From Pilasporangium apinafurcum (Eukaryota > Oomycota > Peronosporomycetes > Pythiales > Pythiaceae), in NCBI GenBank assembly GCA_001600495.1, contig BCKE01000039.1:174740-238739 (forward strand): 64,000 nucleotides of DNA, in the 5' to 3' direction. Positions within the stretch are counted from its first letter, which is position 1. Every line of letters starts with the position of its first letter. Below are positions 21,889 to 33,099 of the stretch, one piece after another. The position numbers and the translations under genes were made by a program. Under the pieces are notes generated by a model, which had not been told where the DNA came from, did not search any database, and saw only the letters and a list, made by a program, of their open reading frames with translations.

Positions 21889-23493
21889 TAACTACATCGG
21901 ACAAAATCGTCATAATTCGTTATACATTATGGCAATTAACAAAAATGTCGTAGAAATGCTGTTTAACAGTTGCTGACAACCACGAGTCCCACTCGTCTGG
22001 CCGTTTTTTGTGGCAAAAGAGTAGCTCAAGCGTCGCAATAATCGCTGTCTCGGATCTCACTGTTCCAAATCTGCACAACTTGCCAGAATTATTGCATTTG
22101 AGATAGATTAGCTATACGACATGGAGAAGTCGAAGACTATCAAAGCCTTCACACAAGATGCTAACAGTGCGCATTCTGCTGTTCTTACTCCTGACAATGT
22201 GGATGCACTCATCATTTAGAGTCCAGCGAAGCAGAAACGCTGCCGCTAACGATCACGAACACAACGCAAACATAACCGCGAGAGCTAAGTGGACGAGTCC
22301 AGAATCTACAACTTCACACTCGATATCAACCATCTACGATAGTAAGCACACAACATGATATCCATATAACGAGTATTTATCATTTGGATGCTCTTGGTAC
22401 AACAACATTACCACACCTTCATCCTACAAGTCACAGAGTATTTATTTTACTTAATGCGACTTGTTTATCAAGAGTGACCGAACCATGAACATGCGTTCTT
22501 CTACGGACAAATGGACGCTGAGATCATGCTGGCAACTTTAGCAGTGGGTGACATGGTTCCATTCTTGGAACAACGGTAATGCTGCAAGCGCATCTTCCAG
22601 CAGCGCTAGTCTCAGGTTGGTAAAATCAAGATTTTTATGAATGAAGCGAACTCGTGGATTATCGATTCTATGAGGTCGTTTGTGAACCAATTGTCTCGAG
22701 CGACCATAGCCATGGTGTTTCTCACATTCCCATCAACTTGTCACTGGAGTCGTTGATCGTTGGTTAATTTGTCCAACACGAACGCTACTCTATTTTGACG
22801 CGTAAGGATGTATCATTCAGTATGATCCGCATGCCGGTATGCTCCGAGGCTTGTGTGCTTTCTTGGAGGCTAATTCAATGGCTGTGGTGATAATGCTGGG
22901 AGATGTCAAAATTAGATACCATAGTATGATTGAATCTGCTCCGAAAGACACCAGTGAACCAATTTGAAGTAGTGTGGACAGGCAGCTTTTGTGAGCTGAC
23001 TAAAGTATTAAAGATGAATTCTTATGTTATGTCGTTAATTTTTAGCGCGAACGCTAGTAATAGTAAGCTATAAACTATACTAGGCAAATTTCCTCGTTTT
23101 CTTTGTCTCGATTTGTGAATATCCTTTTCGTCGCTGGCTTAAATGGAATACCAGTATCAACGAGATGGGGAAAGTGACTCATCCGTTAATGACGAAAGAG
23201 CCTTTTTAATTATCATAAAGATTCGTGATGAGTCTTTCGTCCTCAGTGACGCATTTGGCGTGGCCTGAATTAGCACTTCTGATCTTTAGAAGTGTCATGC
23301 TAGACAGCAGTTTTATTTTATAGGCTTTATACGATCGGTGTCACTGAACCAACGTCGTTGCTTCGATGATATCTTTCCTGGATGCAACTCTACAATGTTA
23401 ACCAATTAATGAGACATGGAATGATACAACTGTGAAGTTCGCTTTACTATAGGGAGTATGTAGTACTATATAATAAATGATAACATGTACGAA
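21889..23493. other. Spacer with a possible small secreted peptide frame
   Basis: Mostly without coding signal. The only frame I would look at twice is 22158-22358. No repeats with a partner in the window were noticed. Confidence 0.35.
22158..22358 (+). CDS. Possible small secreted peptide, 66 residues
   Basis: Starts MLTVRILLFLLLTMW, a plausible signal peptide (short basic n-region, leucine-rich core), then a hydrophilic Asn/Ser/Thr/His-rich tail. There is no RxLR, LFLAK or other effector motif that I can identify and no conserved cysteine pattern. It lies in a repeat-bordered, gene-poor segment, where oomycete secreted proteins often occur, but a chance frame of this size is quite possible. 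Confidence 0.2.
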   Translation: MLTVRILLFLLLTMWMHSSFRVQRSRNAAANDHEHNANITARAKWTSPESTTSHSISTIYDSKHTT

Positions 23494-24540
23494 TTAATCG
23501 TCAGTTTCTTGAGACAACAGGTATTTGATCAAGTGCCGCTTTGCGGGAGGTCCTTGCGGAGTCTTTTGCGCTTCATCTTTGTCTGGTTCGGCTGGAATGA
23601 GACTGCCCACACCAATTCTTGCGCCTGACATCATAATGACCGCATCCATCACATTCTTTCCCAAGATAGTGTTCAAACCTGTCAAGAAATCCACATGCGC
23701 GTTATACTGAACAATACGCGCACTACTATCAAAGTAAACCAGCGAACGCGTCGGACAGACTAACTCGGAGCCTTCGAGCGTAGCCACAAGCGGTAAATTT
23801 TCCGTGATATGGGGGAACACGGTATTGATGGCTGCTCTTGTCAGTAACCCCTCGTATTTGCCCACGCACTCGACGATACATCCATCTGGGTTACTGGATA
23901 AAAAATTGATCGAGAAAACTTTCAATGAGCGTGACTGGAAGAGAACTGTGTACCGCCTCCATTGCTCTAGGAACAACTCGATACCGCGAACGTCATCGGT
24001 CACCACCACTTGTTCGTCTACGAGATTGTAGATCATGTCGCGCTCTTCGTCCGTCCATTGCTCGTTATACCCATGACGAAAGAGATGGTAAAATTGTGAT
24101 ATGGTTTGCATCACCCGTTGCTCTAAATGTTGACGAGCGACATGCATTCGCGTCTCTTGAACCCGTTTGCCCTCGATTAGCGTCTGTACTTCCTGGCGAA
24201 GGTTATTGATATCCAATGTCAAGTTAAGCAGTTGTGAATCATCGGCTTGGTTTTCTAAGTATCGTTCGCGTTGCTTCCCGGTAAGTCGACGTCTTTGCTT
24301 ACGCTTCGCAAATATGAAGTCGTCTCCATCTCTACTTGATGATGAAGAGCTAGTACTGGTAGAAGCAGCTTGTAGTGGGATCCACGTATGCTTAAAATGA
24401 GTATGAGCATTATTGCTGAGAGTAGCAGTTGCCAGGGACGGCATCATGGGTATCATTTCGAATCCACTGCGACGCTTTAAGTGAGTAGTTGTAGATGACT
24501 TCGTCTCTACTTCTTCTGATCTAGACGCTGAGAATTTCAT
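23494..24540 (-). CDS. bZIP-like transcription factor with NTF2/SnoaL-like C-terminal domain, gene B
   Basis: Intronless paralogue of bZIP gene A. Start taken at 24540 (MKFSASRSEEVETKSS) by alignment; the frame is open to 24570. Landmarks in order: Ser-rich stretch, AKRKQRRRLTGKQRERYLEN and DDSQLLNLTLDINNLRQEV (basic region and leucine-type helix), then the NTF2/SnoaL-like region (RHGYNEQWTDEERDM, FLEQWRRYTVLF, DGCIVECVGKYEG, VFPHITENLP, LVYFDSSARIVQYNAHVDF), GARIGVGSLIP and a C-terminal AKRHLIKYLLSQ. The basic stretch is less arginine-rich than in gene A. The conserved C-terminal RHLI-LLS motif is shared by A and B and may be a small interaction site (inference). The product probably acts in the nucleus. 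Confidence 0.75.
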   Translation of the reverse strand: MKFSASRSEEVETKSSTTTHLKRRSGFEMIPMMPSLATATLSNNAHTHFKHTWIPLQAASTSTSSSSSSRDGDDFIFAKRKQRRRLTGKQRERYLENQADDSQLLNLTLDINNLRQEVQTLIEGKRVQETRMHVARQHLEQRVMQTISQFYHLFRHGYNEQWTDEERDMIYNLVDEQVVVTDDVRGIELFLEQWRRYTVLFQSRSLKVFSINFLSSNPDGCIVECVGKYEGLLTRAAINTVFPHITENLPLVATLEGSELVCPTRSLVYFDSSARIVQYNAHVDFLTGLNTILGKNVMDAVIMMSGARIGVGSLIPAEPDKDEAQKTPQGPPAKRHLIKYLLSQETDD

Positions 24541-27060
24541 GCACACAAGCGTCAGCCTGATAAGGCACACCTTTTTCAGGTGTTACTACCGTTCACCTTT
24601 AAAAATGAGCTTCTGATGCCTGGTTTGAGGAGTGCCAAGTCATCTATTGTAGACCATATCAGATAATGTTAGTTGAAGAGAATTGTCACACAGTTGCAAT
24701 TCGAAAAATAGCGCAAATAATGCTATGCGGTCTGATTGATTGGGTGAAAACACGCTTTTTTTTCTGGTATTTTTGATTTCGTCTCTTCCCAGGAGACTGA
24801 TCACCTTATGCGCTAAACGGTTGAACAAAAACATAGAAAGAAACATAGCACAAAACGAATCGTCTGGACCTCATTTCCGACTGAAACTTGCGTCGCTGCC
24901 AGTTTCTGGAGATGGCAATGTGTCTGACGAACTCGGAATCTCATCGCACAGCGGTCAGCCACCCAGTGTAGAGTGATTAGTTCCATCCGAGAAGTCGTAA
25001 GAATTCTTCGATTGTGTACAAAGAAGGATAGACAAACGTCAGGCGAACTAAAAGATACTAAATATGCAACAATGTTTATCAAGACTTCACCTATAGATAT
25101 TAGCATGAACGTACATCATTCGACACCAAGTGATCGAGTGAATATGGGAGATTGAACAGAGTCCACTAATTTTGGACGATCAAATTCTTCTCCGTACGAT
25201 TTTCTTTTCTGTAAAGGCAATCTATAATTTGAATGTCTTGGTTACCCATGTTTGATATGCTGTATAGCCACTATAAAAATACCAAACACTCCTAACATAT
25301 TGGATGAATTGTATTTCTGTGTTGTTTGCTTTGTGAAGAGAATCGAGGCACATAATCATCTGACATTCGCTTGGTTGGGAGACAGGAACGTCATATCCTT
25401 TTCCTGACTAATTTACCGAGAAAAATACGAAGGACTCCGCCCAAAAACGGATAGTTAGTTACCCTACCGAATCTCCTTATTTTTGAGTGGAAGTTTTGAA
25501 AAATTTTCTTTGTGATACAGTACAAATACAAATCAAGTTCCACTGGATCTGAACATTCGTTATGAAAACTTTGATGAGTCACTTCAGGTAGTGTGCGACA
25601 GCGAAAAATAAAAATATTCTCATGCGTAAATGAATATTCAGAGTGGATGCACGAAATACGATATAGGATGCTTCATCCAATATAATCCAAATCGATTTAC
25701 AAGGTGTTAGATACTTGACTTCTTACCGGATTGGAATTATGTGTTCTGCTTGGTAGTAATATATACTGGATCTGTAAAGTGGTGGTGTTTGGGCTTGTGA
25801 CCTCACATGGTGAGAAATGCGGAAGCAATGTAAATGATGAATGCTACGAATTTACTACCAGTTATTTTTTGCTAAATAAACCCGATAGCTCAAAAGGCGC
25901 CATTATTATTTATTATTTTATTTGGTATTTATATTCGTATTTTATCAGGATACTTTGAAATATTAATAAAATATATCGATTGGGTGACCAGTCATCTCAC
26001 TTTCGTACAGTAGGTAGAAACGACGAAACGGATCTGACGAGTCGCTCTTCTTGCTTGCTTTCGTGTGTTATTGCCATCATTCTCCATGGCAAGTGTGTGA
26101 CAAGATTTGTCTCGCCAGAAGCGTAAAATGGCTATCAAAGGCGTGAAACCCCCACAAAACCTGCACCACCCCACGCGTGTTGATATCTATGTGAATGTAT
26201 ATTTGGTACAATGGGCCGATGCAAAAATTTTGTTATTATTTTCTATGCGCATAATGTACTTGAATCTTCTTAAAGTTATTTAACAGGTGTCTAAAGCTCA
26301 TCTGCTGGGCAATTTTACTTGCTGGTGCATCATGCTAAACCTAGCATAAACAAATGGCTTTACTAGATGAATTCGTGAAGCAGTTTCACAAATTAAACCG
26401 TTGATTTGCGATTACAAAACAAACGATTACACACAAAAAAATGTTCTTTCGCTTGGAGGAACGCCTATTTAAAATTTAAAACAGTGCACAGGATTTCACT
26501 GCTAAGGTTATCATGGTGAGCACAAATCGAAAGCAACTCACTAATCAGATGAGTATCTCTATATAACTACTATATTGATAGATAACAGCGTAATAATTTA
26601 CGAAATAGACTATTTCTGACAATTTGTAGCATTGCATATCCGGAAAATGTAATGTTTACTTTTTCGTGACAAATTTATTGCAATTTAATTTTGTTTATGT
26701 GCATGTCTGCAGAGCATGGCCCTGTTATACAGCGAAAATATACAGAAATTATTCTCTTTTTTCTCATAATTAATGAAAGTATTTCGTCGATTTTTGCGAG
26801 AAGAAATCGACTATTCAAAAACATGGTTACTCTGAAGGTGTAAAACTAATATTTCCCTAACGACATTTTTTTGTGTACCATTCGTTCACAAAAGTTCAAT
26901 CTTCCTTACTGACTTTCACTGGAAAATCATGTCAAAGAAACTCGCCTAGTAGTGGTGTGATAACTAGTCTCGGTTCACAGTGCTTGATACAATTTATCTT
27001 ATGCATACAATTGGTGTTTTGTGAAGAGCACAACAGCAATACCGGTATCTTGTGTGTCGT
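24541..27060. other. Long gene-free stretch
   Basis: About 2.5 kb of AT-rich sequence between bZIP gene B and the IQ-motif gene. The first few hundred bases are the bZIP B 5' flank and keep a weak likeness to the flanks at 15.0 and 19.0 kb (around 24740-24810). I see no gene, RNA or structured repeat in the rest. Confidence 0.4.
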
Positions 27061-29358
27061 CTACACAAGCGTTGTCCACGTCTCGGCGTTCCAATTCCAT
27101 CTCCAGAACGTCGAGAGCAATGAAGTAGAGACTTCCACGCCAGGGGGTAACTTTCCATTTCGCGTCGGTAAGAACGTCAACTCAGCATGAAGAACGGCGA
27201 AATTGGCCACAGACGCGCCAAGTTCTTGGTCATCATCATCTTCTTCATCGTCAATGGCATTTTCAGCACTTTCCCCGTCGACAACCGAATCACCAAGTTT
27301 ATAGCGGCCAATGGGTAATAATCCAGGAATGGGATTGACATGTTGCCAGTAATGTTGCAACTCCTTTCTCAGCAAAAGTAACTTTGCCTTGCGAAGGTAA
27401 TGAACTCGTTGTCGTGCTAGTTTCTGCCGTAAGGCACATTGGATGTGAATCACAGCAGCGTGTCTACGCTGCTTTGTTACGCAAATATTAATTCTGTGCT
27501 TGACCAGCCATACATCATGTATGAATTTGGTGAGCGTAGACACAGCCTTTGCAATGTTGTTAGTTGTAACCACAGAGACTCGCATAATATTTTCTGGACA
27601 AATGCCCGAACAACTGTTGTCTTGTTTAAGTCTGTACTCCGCATACGTGTCCGGCGGCATGTCTGTCACGCAGCTTTGCTTCATTCTCTGTGTGTCAGTT
27701 CTATCATCACTGTTATCCATCAAATCGTTCACAGGAGAGAGCCATTTGATGTTGTTATCAATACTAGCACTTTCTTCGGGATGAGTATCGAAGGAAGCGC
27801 AGTATTCATCATCGATTGGCTGATCACCCATCGTCTCTTGAGTAAAATTGATAGAATTTATATTGCACTCTTTCTCTTCGTGCTTACTGTCATTCCATGA
27901 CGCCAGATTTAAGGTTTCTGAAGAGGTTGGTTGTGCAAGGTCAGCACCAAGTATAGAAAATGGCATAACAGGCACACTTTTGACGATGCACTCAAATTTA
28001 CAGTTGACTGATGTAGTTGCAGTTGAGTCAGGATATGTTTGTGGGTCCCCATAGTCTCCATGCCCACTTCCTTCCTTCAATTCCATTGATGCGATCTCTG
28101 CCTGTGCATGTGAAATGCTGTCAATTTTGATGGAATCTTCCGTTACAGGAGATATAGTAGTATCACTACAGGAACCAACTTGACAGATGTTCATGTTCAC
28201 AGATATGCAGGCTTCGGAGCGACGCTGATGTCTTCGCCACGCTACCTGAATTTTCCGACATGCTGCATGTGCTAGAATAACCCATCGCTGGTGCTGTCGT
28301 TTACGTATTAGATACCAACGATAGGACTTCTGAACTATATAACAGGCAGTGGATATTCTCTGCTGATATTTTTCTTCTTGTATGCGTCGATCTTTAAGTT
28401 TTCTTGCTTTCAATTGATGAAGCATCTGTTTGGCAACATGACTGCGCCACATGCATTGTAATACCAAAGCAGCAGAAATAACTTGACGATAAGCTAACAC
28501 GCGTTGATGATACGCACGAACAGCCGCTTGAATCTTCCGTGCTTGGCGATTTTCCAGATGGTATCGGATCACCCGTTGTACTGCTCCAGCATTGATTTGG
28601 TTAAGCGCTTTTCGTGCAATACCTCCCACAAGTCGACGATATCGAGCCAGAGTTGTGCCATGGATAGTGAAGACAGCACAGGATGGCGCGCTTTCGCTAC
28701 TCCTGCTCGAGCATAAAGTACTGGGTTGTCGATTGTGGGTACTTGGACTTTCTTGATGTTGCTCCATGTGATGAGAATTGGGTTCCTGTCCCTTTATTAT
28801 CTCATTCAGCTCGTGTTCATCATTATTGCTCACGGAAGTGAATGGATGTGGCGCAAATTTCAAACGAAGTTTTTCTGTAAGATATGCATCAAAGTCATTG
28901 TTGTTCACGGATTCCAGATCAGTTCTTCTGTTTTTTACTGACGAGCACTGCATTTTCCTTGCCATGTTTTCGGCGTCAGCGCTGTACCCAATTTTATCTA
29001 ATGTAGCCCTCGACACCGTGACTTCCTGTCGTTTTTTGCTCGCGAAGCCTGGTTGTGTTGCAGATGGAGACTGGCTGCTTTTACCGACAAGTGACGCCAT
29101 CGTCCGCATACTCATATATCCGGGGACATCATCACATCGCATTCGGTCCTGAATAATCGCTGCTACCGTTGTGTTCGCTTGTAGAGCTTTGCTGGTGAGT
29201 GGAATGATTGCAGGATCCAGTAGGTAGTGAACTTTTCTGCGCAGATTTTTTCGAGGTTTGGTTGGGTTGATGGAGACGCTGGATCCATGGGCAAACCCCA
29301 GCATCTTGGTCTTACATTCCAACCTTTCAAAAAGGGCCGAGGAGGGAACAACTTTCAA
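27061..29358 (-). CDS. IQ-motif (calmodulin-binding) protein
   Basis: One 765-codon frame. The middle (about residues 236-383) is a run of IQ-like helices: ARKIQAAVRAYHQRVLAYR, ALVLQCMWRSHVAKQML, ACYIVQKSYRWYLIRKRQ, ACRKIQVAWRRHQRR. Another lies near residue 635 (VIHIQCALRQKLARQRVH). IQ motifs bind calmodulin or calmodulin-like light chains, so a cytoskeletal or Ca2+-responsive scaffold role is likely; there is no motor or other catalytic domain. The long segment between the IQ blocks is acidic and Ser/Thr-rich, probably disordered. Near the C-terminus there is an acidic run (DDEEDDDDQE). The start at 29358 gives MKVVPSSALFERLE; no better start is evident. Closest named families are uncertain. 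Confidence 0.75.
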   Translation of the reverse strand: MKVVPSSALFERLECKTKMLGFAHGSSVSINPTKPRKNLRRKVHYLLDPAIIPLTSKALQANTTVAAIIQDRMRCDDVPGYMSMRTMASLVGKSSQSPSATQPGFASKKRQEVTVSRATLDKIGYSADAENMARKMQCSSVKNRRTDLESVNNNDFDAYLTEKLRLKFAPHPFTSVSNNDEHELNEIIKGQEPNSHHMEQHQESPSTHNRQPSTLCSSRSSESAPSCAVFTIHGTTLARYRRLVGGIARKALNQINAGAVQRVIRYHLENRQARKIQAAVRAYHQRVLAYRQVISAALVLQCMWRSHVAKQMLHQLKARKLKDRRIQEEKYQQRISTACYIVQKSYRWYLIRKRQHQRWVILAHAACRKIQVAWRRHQRRSEACISVNMNICQVGSCSDTTISPVTEDSIKIDSISHAQAEIASMELKEGSGHGDYGDPQTYPDSTATTSVNCKFECIVKSVPVMPFSILGADLAQPTSSETLNLASWNDSKHEEKECNINSINFTQETMGDQPIDDEYCASFDTHPEESASIDNNIKWLSPVNDLMDNSDDRTDTQRMKQSCVTDMPPDTYAEYRLKQDNSCSGICPENIMRVSVVTTNNIAKAVSTLTKFIHDVWLVKHRINICVTKQRRHAAVIHIQCALRQKLARQRVHYLRKAKLLLLRKELQHYWQHVNPIPGLLPIGRYKLGDSVVDGESAENAIDDEEDDDDQELGASVANFAVLHAELTFLPTRNGKLPPGVEVSTSLLSTFWRWNWNAETWTTLV

Positions 29359-29586
29359 GTGGTGATATAAATAGCATGGTACGTGGATTCACAAATTAAT
29401 CGACGCCTTTCTTTTTATAATCGATAAACTACCAAGGCACAGGTTGCCAGTGTACAGTTTCTCCTGATAACAACAACTCCATACAGCATTTGGATTATTG
29501 CATTAGATTAAGATACGATATATTACAATCAGAACCTCGCCTTTCCACTTACATTACCATGTCAACTACCGCACTAAACAATGTCA

Positions 29587-30047
29587 TCATTTACGAACGT
29601 TTGAGGTTAGAAGTTGATAGGGGAATGCTCGATTTAACTTGGTAAGGATCGTATCCATATCTTCCAGCCCATCACTACTGTGACGTATAAAGCGTGCATA
29701 TTCCTGAGATAACATGACGCTGTGGTGGATCAATACCCGCACAGATAGTGCGCCGACAAACCAGAACTGAGTTTCATTTCGAGAATATCAGATGCATTGG
29801 AATACACTGCCTCAGAAAATGGTCCAACGAGCCAAAATGATCTCACCTTGGGGTTGCCATGACTACGTTGTCGCATCATTGTTGAAACCCACAAGCAGTG
29901 ACCACGTAAGTGAATCAATCGAAAAGAATATTCCTCAACGTATCCACAATCATAGGTGAAAACGCTAAAAGTATCTTTGTTGACTTTATGTGGACCACTC
30001 AACTTGAACACGTACGCTTCGTGTTGCCTCGTCAGCATTACCACCAT
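29587..30047 (-). CDS. Hypothetical small two-exon protein
   Basis: Proposed exons: 30047-29847 (67 codons, ending HGNPK) and 29766-29587 (59 codons plus TGA), with GTGAGA donor and CTCAG acceptor, phase 0, intron 80 nt. The product is about 126 aa and reads smoothly across the join (MRQRSHGNPK then FWFVGALSVR), with a helical end (SDGLEDMDTILTKLNRAF). The middle (YVEEYSFRLIHLRGHCLWV) is faintly like proteasome assembly chaperone 4, but the likeness is too weak to name it. The unspliced frame stops at 29730. It could also be a fragment. Confidence 0.4.
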
Positions 30048-30331
30048 CGATTGAACGCTGTGCTGCCTTTTCTTCTGCTTGGGCCATTTTCTATTTTCTG
30101 AAATCCTCTTTAAATTAATTACTTTTATAAATTAGTTGTAATTATTTTTGAATAAAGCACTAGAAAAACACTTTTAAATTCTATTACCTATATTAATATA
30201 TATTGGTCGTTGCAACGTAACGGTAGAGGGGGGTATGGGCGCACCCACACCGAACAGTTGGTCTGACTCAAGCCAAGCTGTACTTCCCAACTGCTCACGA
30301 GCGGATCACATACGTTTCTTCAGCAGTAATA

Positions 30332-31389
30332 ATGGACAAGGATATGCAGAACCTCGTTTGTGGCGGCAGTACGCTTCTTGTACATCCATCTATATATACT
30401 CAATGTGTATACTCACCCGATCTGCTTCTATGTATTGCGCATGTTAGTCGCTGGGTGTGCATCGCGAACGGCCGTTGCACCACTGGAACGACTCAAAATT
30501 CTCTACCAAGTGCAGGACTACATCAAGACAGGCTCAGCTACTACCAATAACATCACTAGCAGCAACAATGCACCAAAGTATCAGGGTCTACTGCAATCAC
30601 TACGCAAAATGGGCGCGGAAGAAGGCTGGCGTGGATACTTCCGTGGCAACGGCGCGAATTGTGCGCGTGTGTTTCCCTACACTGCCATTCAGTTTGCTGT
30701 GTAAGATGCCGTTTTTATTGGAATGAGTGTGATTAAAGCGATTATGGATTAATGATGATTCTGGCAGATTCGAACGAATGAAACCGATGCTCCTCTCTGA
30801 CGGAACATCGACACTCAGCCCCGTGCAGAAACTCTTTGGTGGGGCGCTAGCAGGCATCGCTTCTGTGATTGTGACGTACCCAATGGACTTTGTCCGCGCC
30901 AGATTGACCGTACAAGGTGGTCTCTCTTCTACGCAATATCATGGGATGTGGGATGCTCTGAAGGGCGTTTACAGAACGGAAGGCATCCTTGGAATGTATC
31001 GAGGCATTGTCCCCACCATGTGGGGAGTCGCCCCTTACGTTGGTTTGAATTTTATGGTGTTTGAGAGTCTGCGAAATTCAGTTCCAAAGGATGCGAATGG
31101 TAACCCCGAGGCGATTTATCTGCTGGGTTGTGGCGCTATTGCCGGTGCTTGTGGCCAGACAGCCGCGTACCCGCTTGATCTACTGCGTAGGAGATTCCAG
31201 ATGAGCAGCTTCGGCGGTGGAACGGTACAATACACAAGCACATTTGGGGGTTTACGTCTCATTGTGCAAGAAGAAGGCTTTCCTGCCCTTTACAAAGGGC
31301 TTATGCCGAATTTCATCAAGGTCGTGCCATCCATTGCTATCATGTTTACAACCAATGAGCTACTCAAACGCTTTCTCAAAGACGAATAA
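30332..31389 (+). CDS. Mitochondrial carrier (SLC25 family, CoA/adenine-nucleotide-type)
   Basis: Three exons: 30332-30368, 30448-30700 and 30768-31389, giving 303 aa. Introns of 79 and 67 nt with GTACGC and GTAAGA donors; the joins rebuild LVCGGIAGCASRTAVAPLER and TAIQFAVFERMK. Three carrier repeats are visible, each with the Px[DE]xx[RK] signature: PLERLK, PMDFVR and PLDLLR. Other landmarks are YFRGNGANCARVFPYTAIQF, MYRGIVPTMWGVAPYVGLNF and YKGLMPNFIKVVPSIAI. It should be a six-helix inner mitochondrial membrane transporter. The wording (SRTAVAPLER, YPMDFVRARL, YPLDLLRRRFQ) is closest to the CoA/ADP (SLC25A42/Leu5-like) and ATP-Mg/Pi groups; the substrate is not decided. No upstream in-frame ATG exists before a stop at 30224. 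Confidence 0.85.
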
Positions 31390-31479
31390 GATTTTTTTAA
31401 AAAGCAAATGCAATATCCATAGAATGTATCAACCAAGTGCATGGTCCGTGTGTTTGTCATATATATATATCGGCTATCT

Positions 31480-32909
31480 CTATGTTGTTTTATCGGACGG
31501 AGCGTCATCAATTATGAGTGAGAAGCTGACAACACCAGGCATGGTGTAAATATCGATGACCGGTGCCATACCACCAACAGCGATGATGTCTGTCGCTTCA
31601 TCCACCACGCAAAACTGGCAGGAAGGTAGTGTTGAATGCGCCGTCGCCAGCAATTTGCCCGAGCTTCGATTCCATTTCTTTAAACTGGCTTCGTTACCAA
31701 CACTCAAGAGGTCCATATGATGGAACACGACGTCATGAATATCACTTCGTGTTTCAGTGTAGTGCACAGGCACACGTGAAGGCAGATGCCACATACTCAT
31801 GAATCCACTCACTTGTCCTTGGCCAGGTGTGGCTTTCTTCCCACCGCCACATGCCAACCACATTTCCGAGGTATCATTGGTGACACATCCGACCCATCGC
31901 GAAGAAGATGATAATGCTTGACCGCTCTTGCTCTTGAAGGTAGAGGATGCGCCCGTTGTCATGGGCTGAGGATACAGGAATTCAACTTTTCTCGATACTC
32001 GTGCGTCCCAGATCCCAATGGTCCCATCTTCAGAGCCTGAAACAATTTCCTGTGAGTGGGTCAGGTATGTGAGTGTGTGCAGATAGTCCTGATGTCCCTC
32101 GTACTGCCGAACAAATTCCTGTGACGCCAAGTTCCACTCGTGTACAGCGCTATCGCCGCCAGCGAGAAACAAATGTGCGTGGGTGTTGTCAACAGCTATG
32201 TCGTTGATCTCGTTGTAGGGCAACAGCGCGCCTCGGAATCCAAGCATCTTACGATGTAAATGCGCAACATGTAACGGGGTAGGCACAAATATGGAATCAT
32301 TGAGTGCTGTAAGAATGTCTTTCCATTTCCACACGCGAAAATCTTGGTCACCACCACTGTAAAACATCCAATAAATAATAAAAAATGAGAATGTAGCCAT
32401 TTTTAAGGGTCGGAGCCATTTGTGTTACGAACCTGATCAATAACGGGTTCATAACATCCCCAGCGAACGCTAATGAATAAATCTGGGTCGGGTGGGCCTG
32501 GAACGACAGATTTGGCCCGCGATGACTTGACCTACTAAATAATAGCAGAAAAGCGTACCCTATAACCTCAAATTCACACAAATCAGTAGTAAATTTGCTA
32601 AAAAAGCAGCTGTTACCCTTGTTGGTTGGCGTGCTCCCAATATGAAGGTTGCTGTACATTACGTATCCGTTATAAAATGTTATATAACAGTCATGAGCCC
32701 ACAGAGCAACGTACCAACATGGCATTGATGGTGAAGACATGCAGCATGCCTACGCTTGTCGCCGCAACCAGCACCGGCTCGGACGAAAATTTTTTTGGTG
32801 CAAAGATTGCCTGATAGACGATGATCTCGCTTGCACGCATTTTCTGCATCAATTGCGCTCGGTACTGGGCTTCATCGTACGCTGCAGGATCCATCATTGG
32901 CCACGCCAC
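31480..32909 (-). CDS. THOC6: THO complex subunit 6 (WD40)
   Basis: A WD40 protein split by introns. Exon 1 32909-32715 (MAWPMMDPAAYDEAQY...). A middle exon ends at 32433 and contains LSFQAHPTQIYSLAF; its start (about 32536) is uncertain because the phase does not close neatly. The last exon is 32356-31480, beginning SGGDQDFRVWKWKD. Landmarks typical of THOC6 are QEFVRQYEGHQDYLHTL, IVSGSEDGTIGIWDARV, the tryptophan-glycine block SRWVGCVTNDTSEMW, CGGG, GFMSMWHLPSRVP and the end VVSFSLII. THO/TREX couples transcription to mRNA export in the nucleus. The exon 2-3 join (ATCAG + TGGTGG, donor GTTCGT, acceptor TTTACAG) is well supported; the exon 1-2 join is not and may hide a small exon. Confidence 0.75.
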
Positions 32910-33099
32910 TTCCCTATAACGTTAGAGCCAAAACCCGCAACGTGCACCAATTACAGTAATATTAATACGTCCTATACTGTATTAAATGACTAATTCTGGC
33001 TTGGTGGGTAAACGTACATGAGTGCAGGTGAGTTGAGACAGAATTGTATGAGTTGAAATCGTGAGTAGCTACGTGCGCAGGTGACCCACAAAGGAAAAG

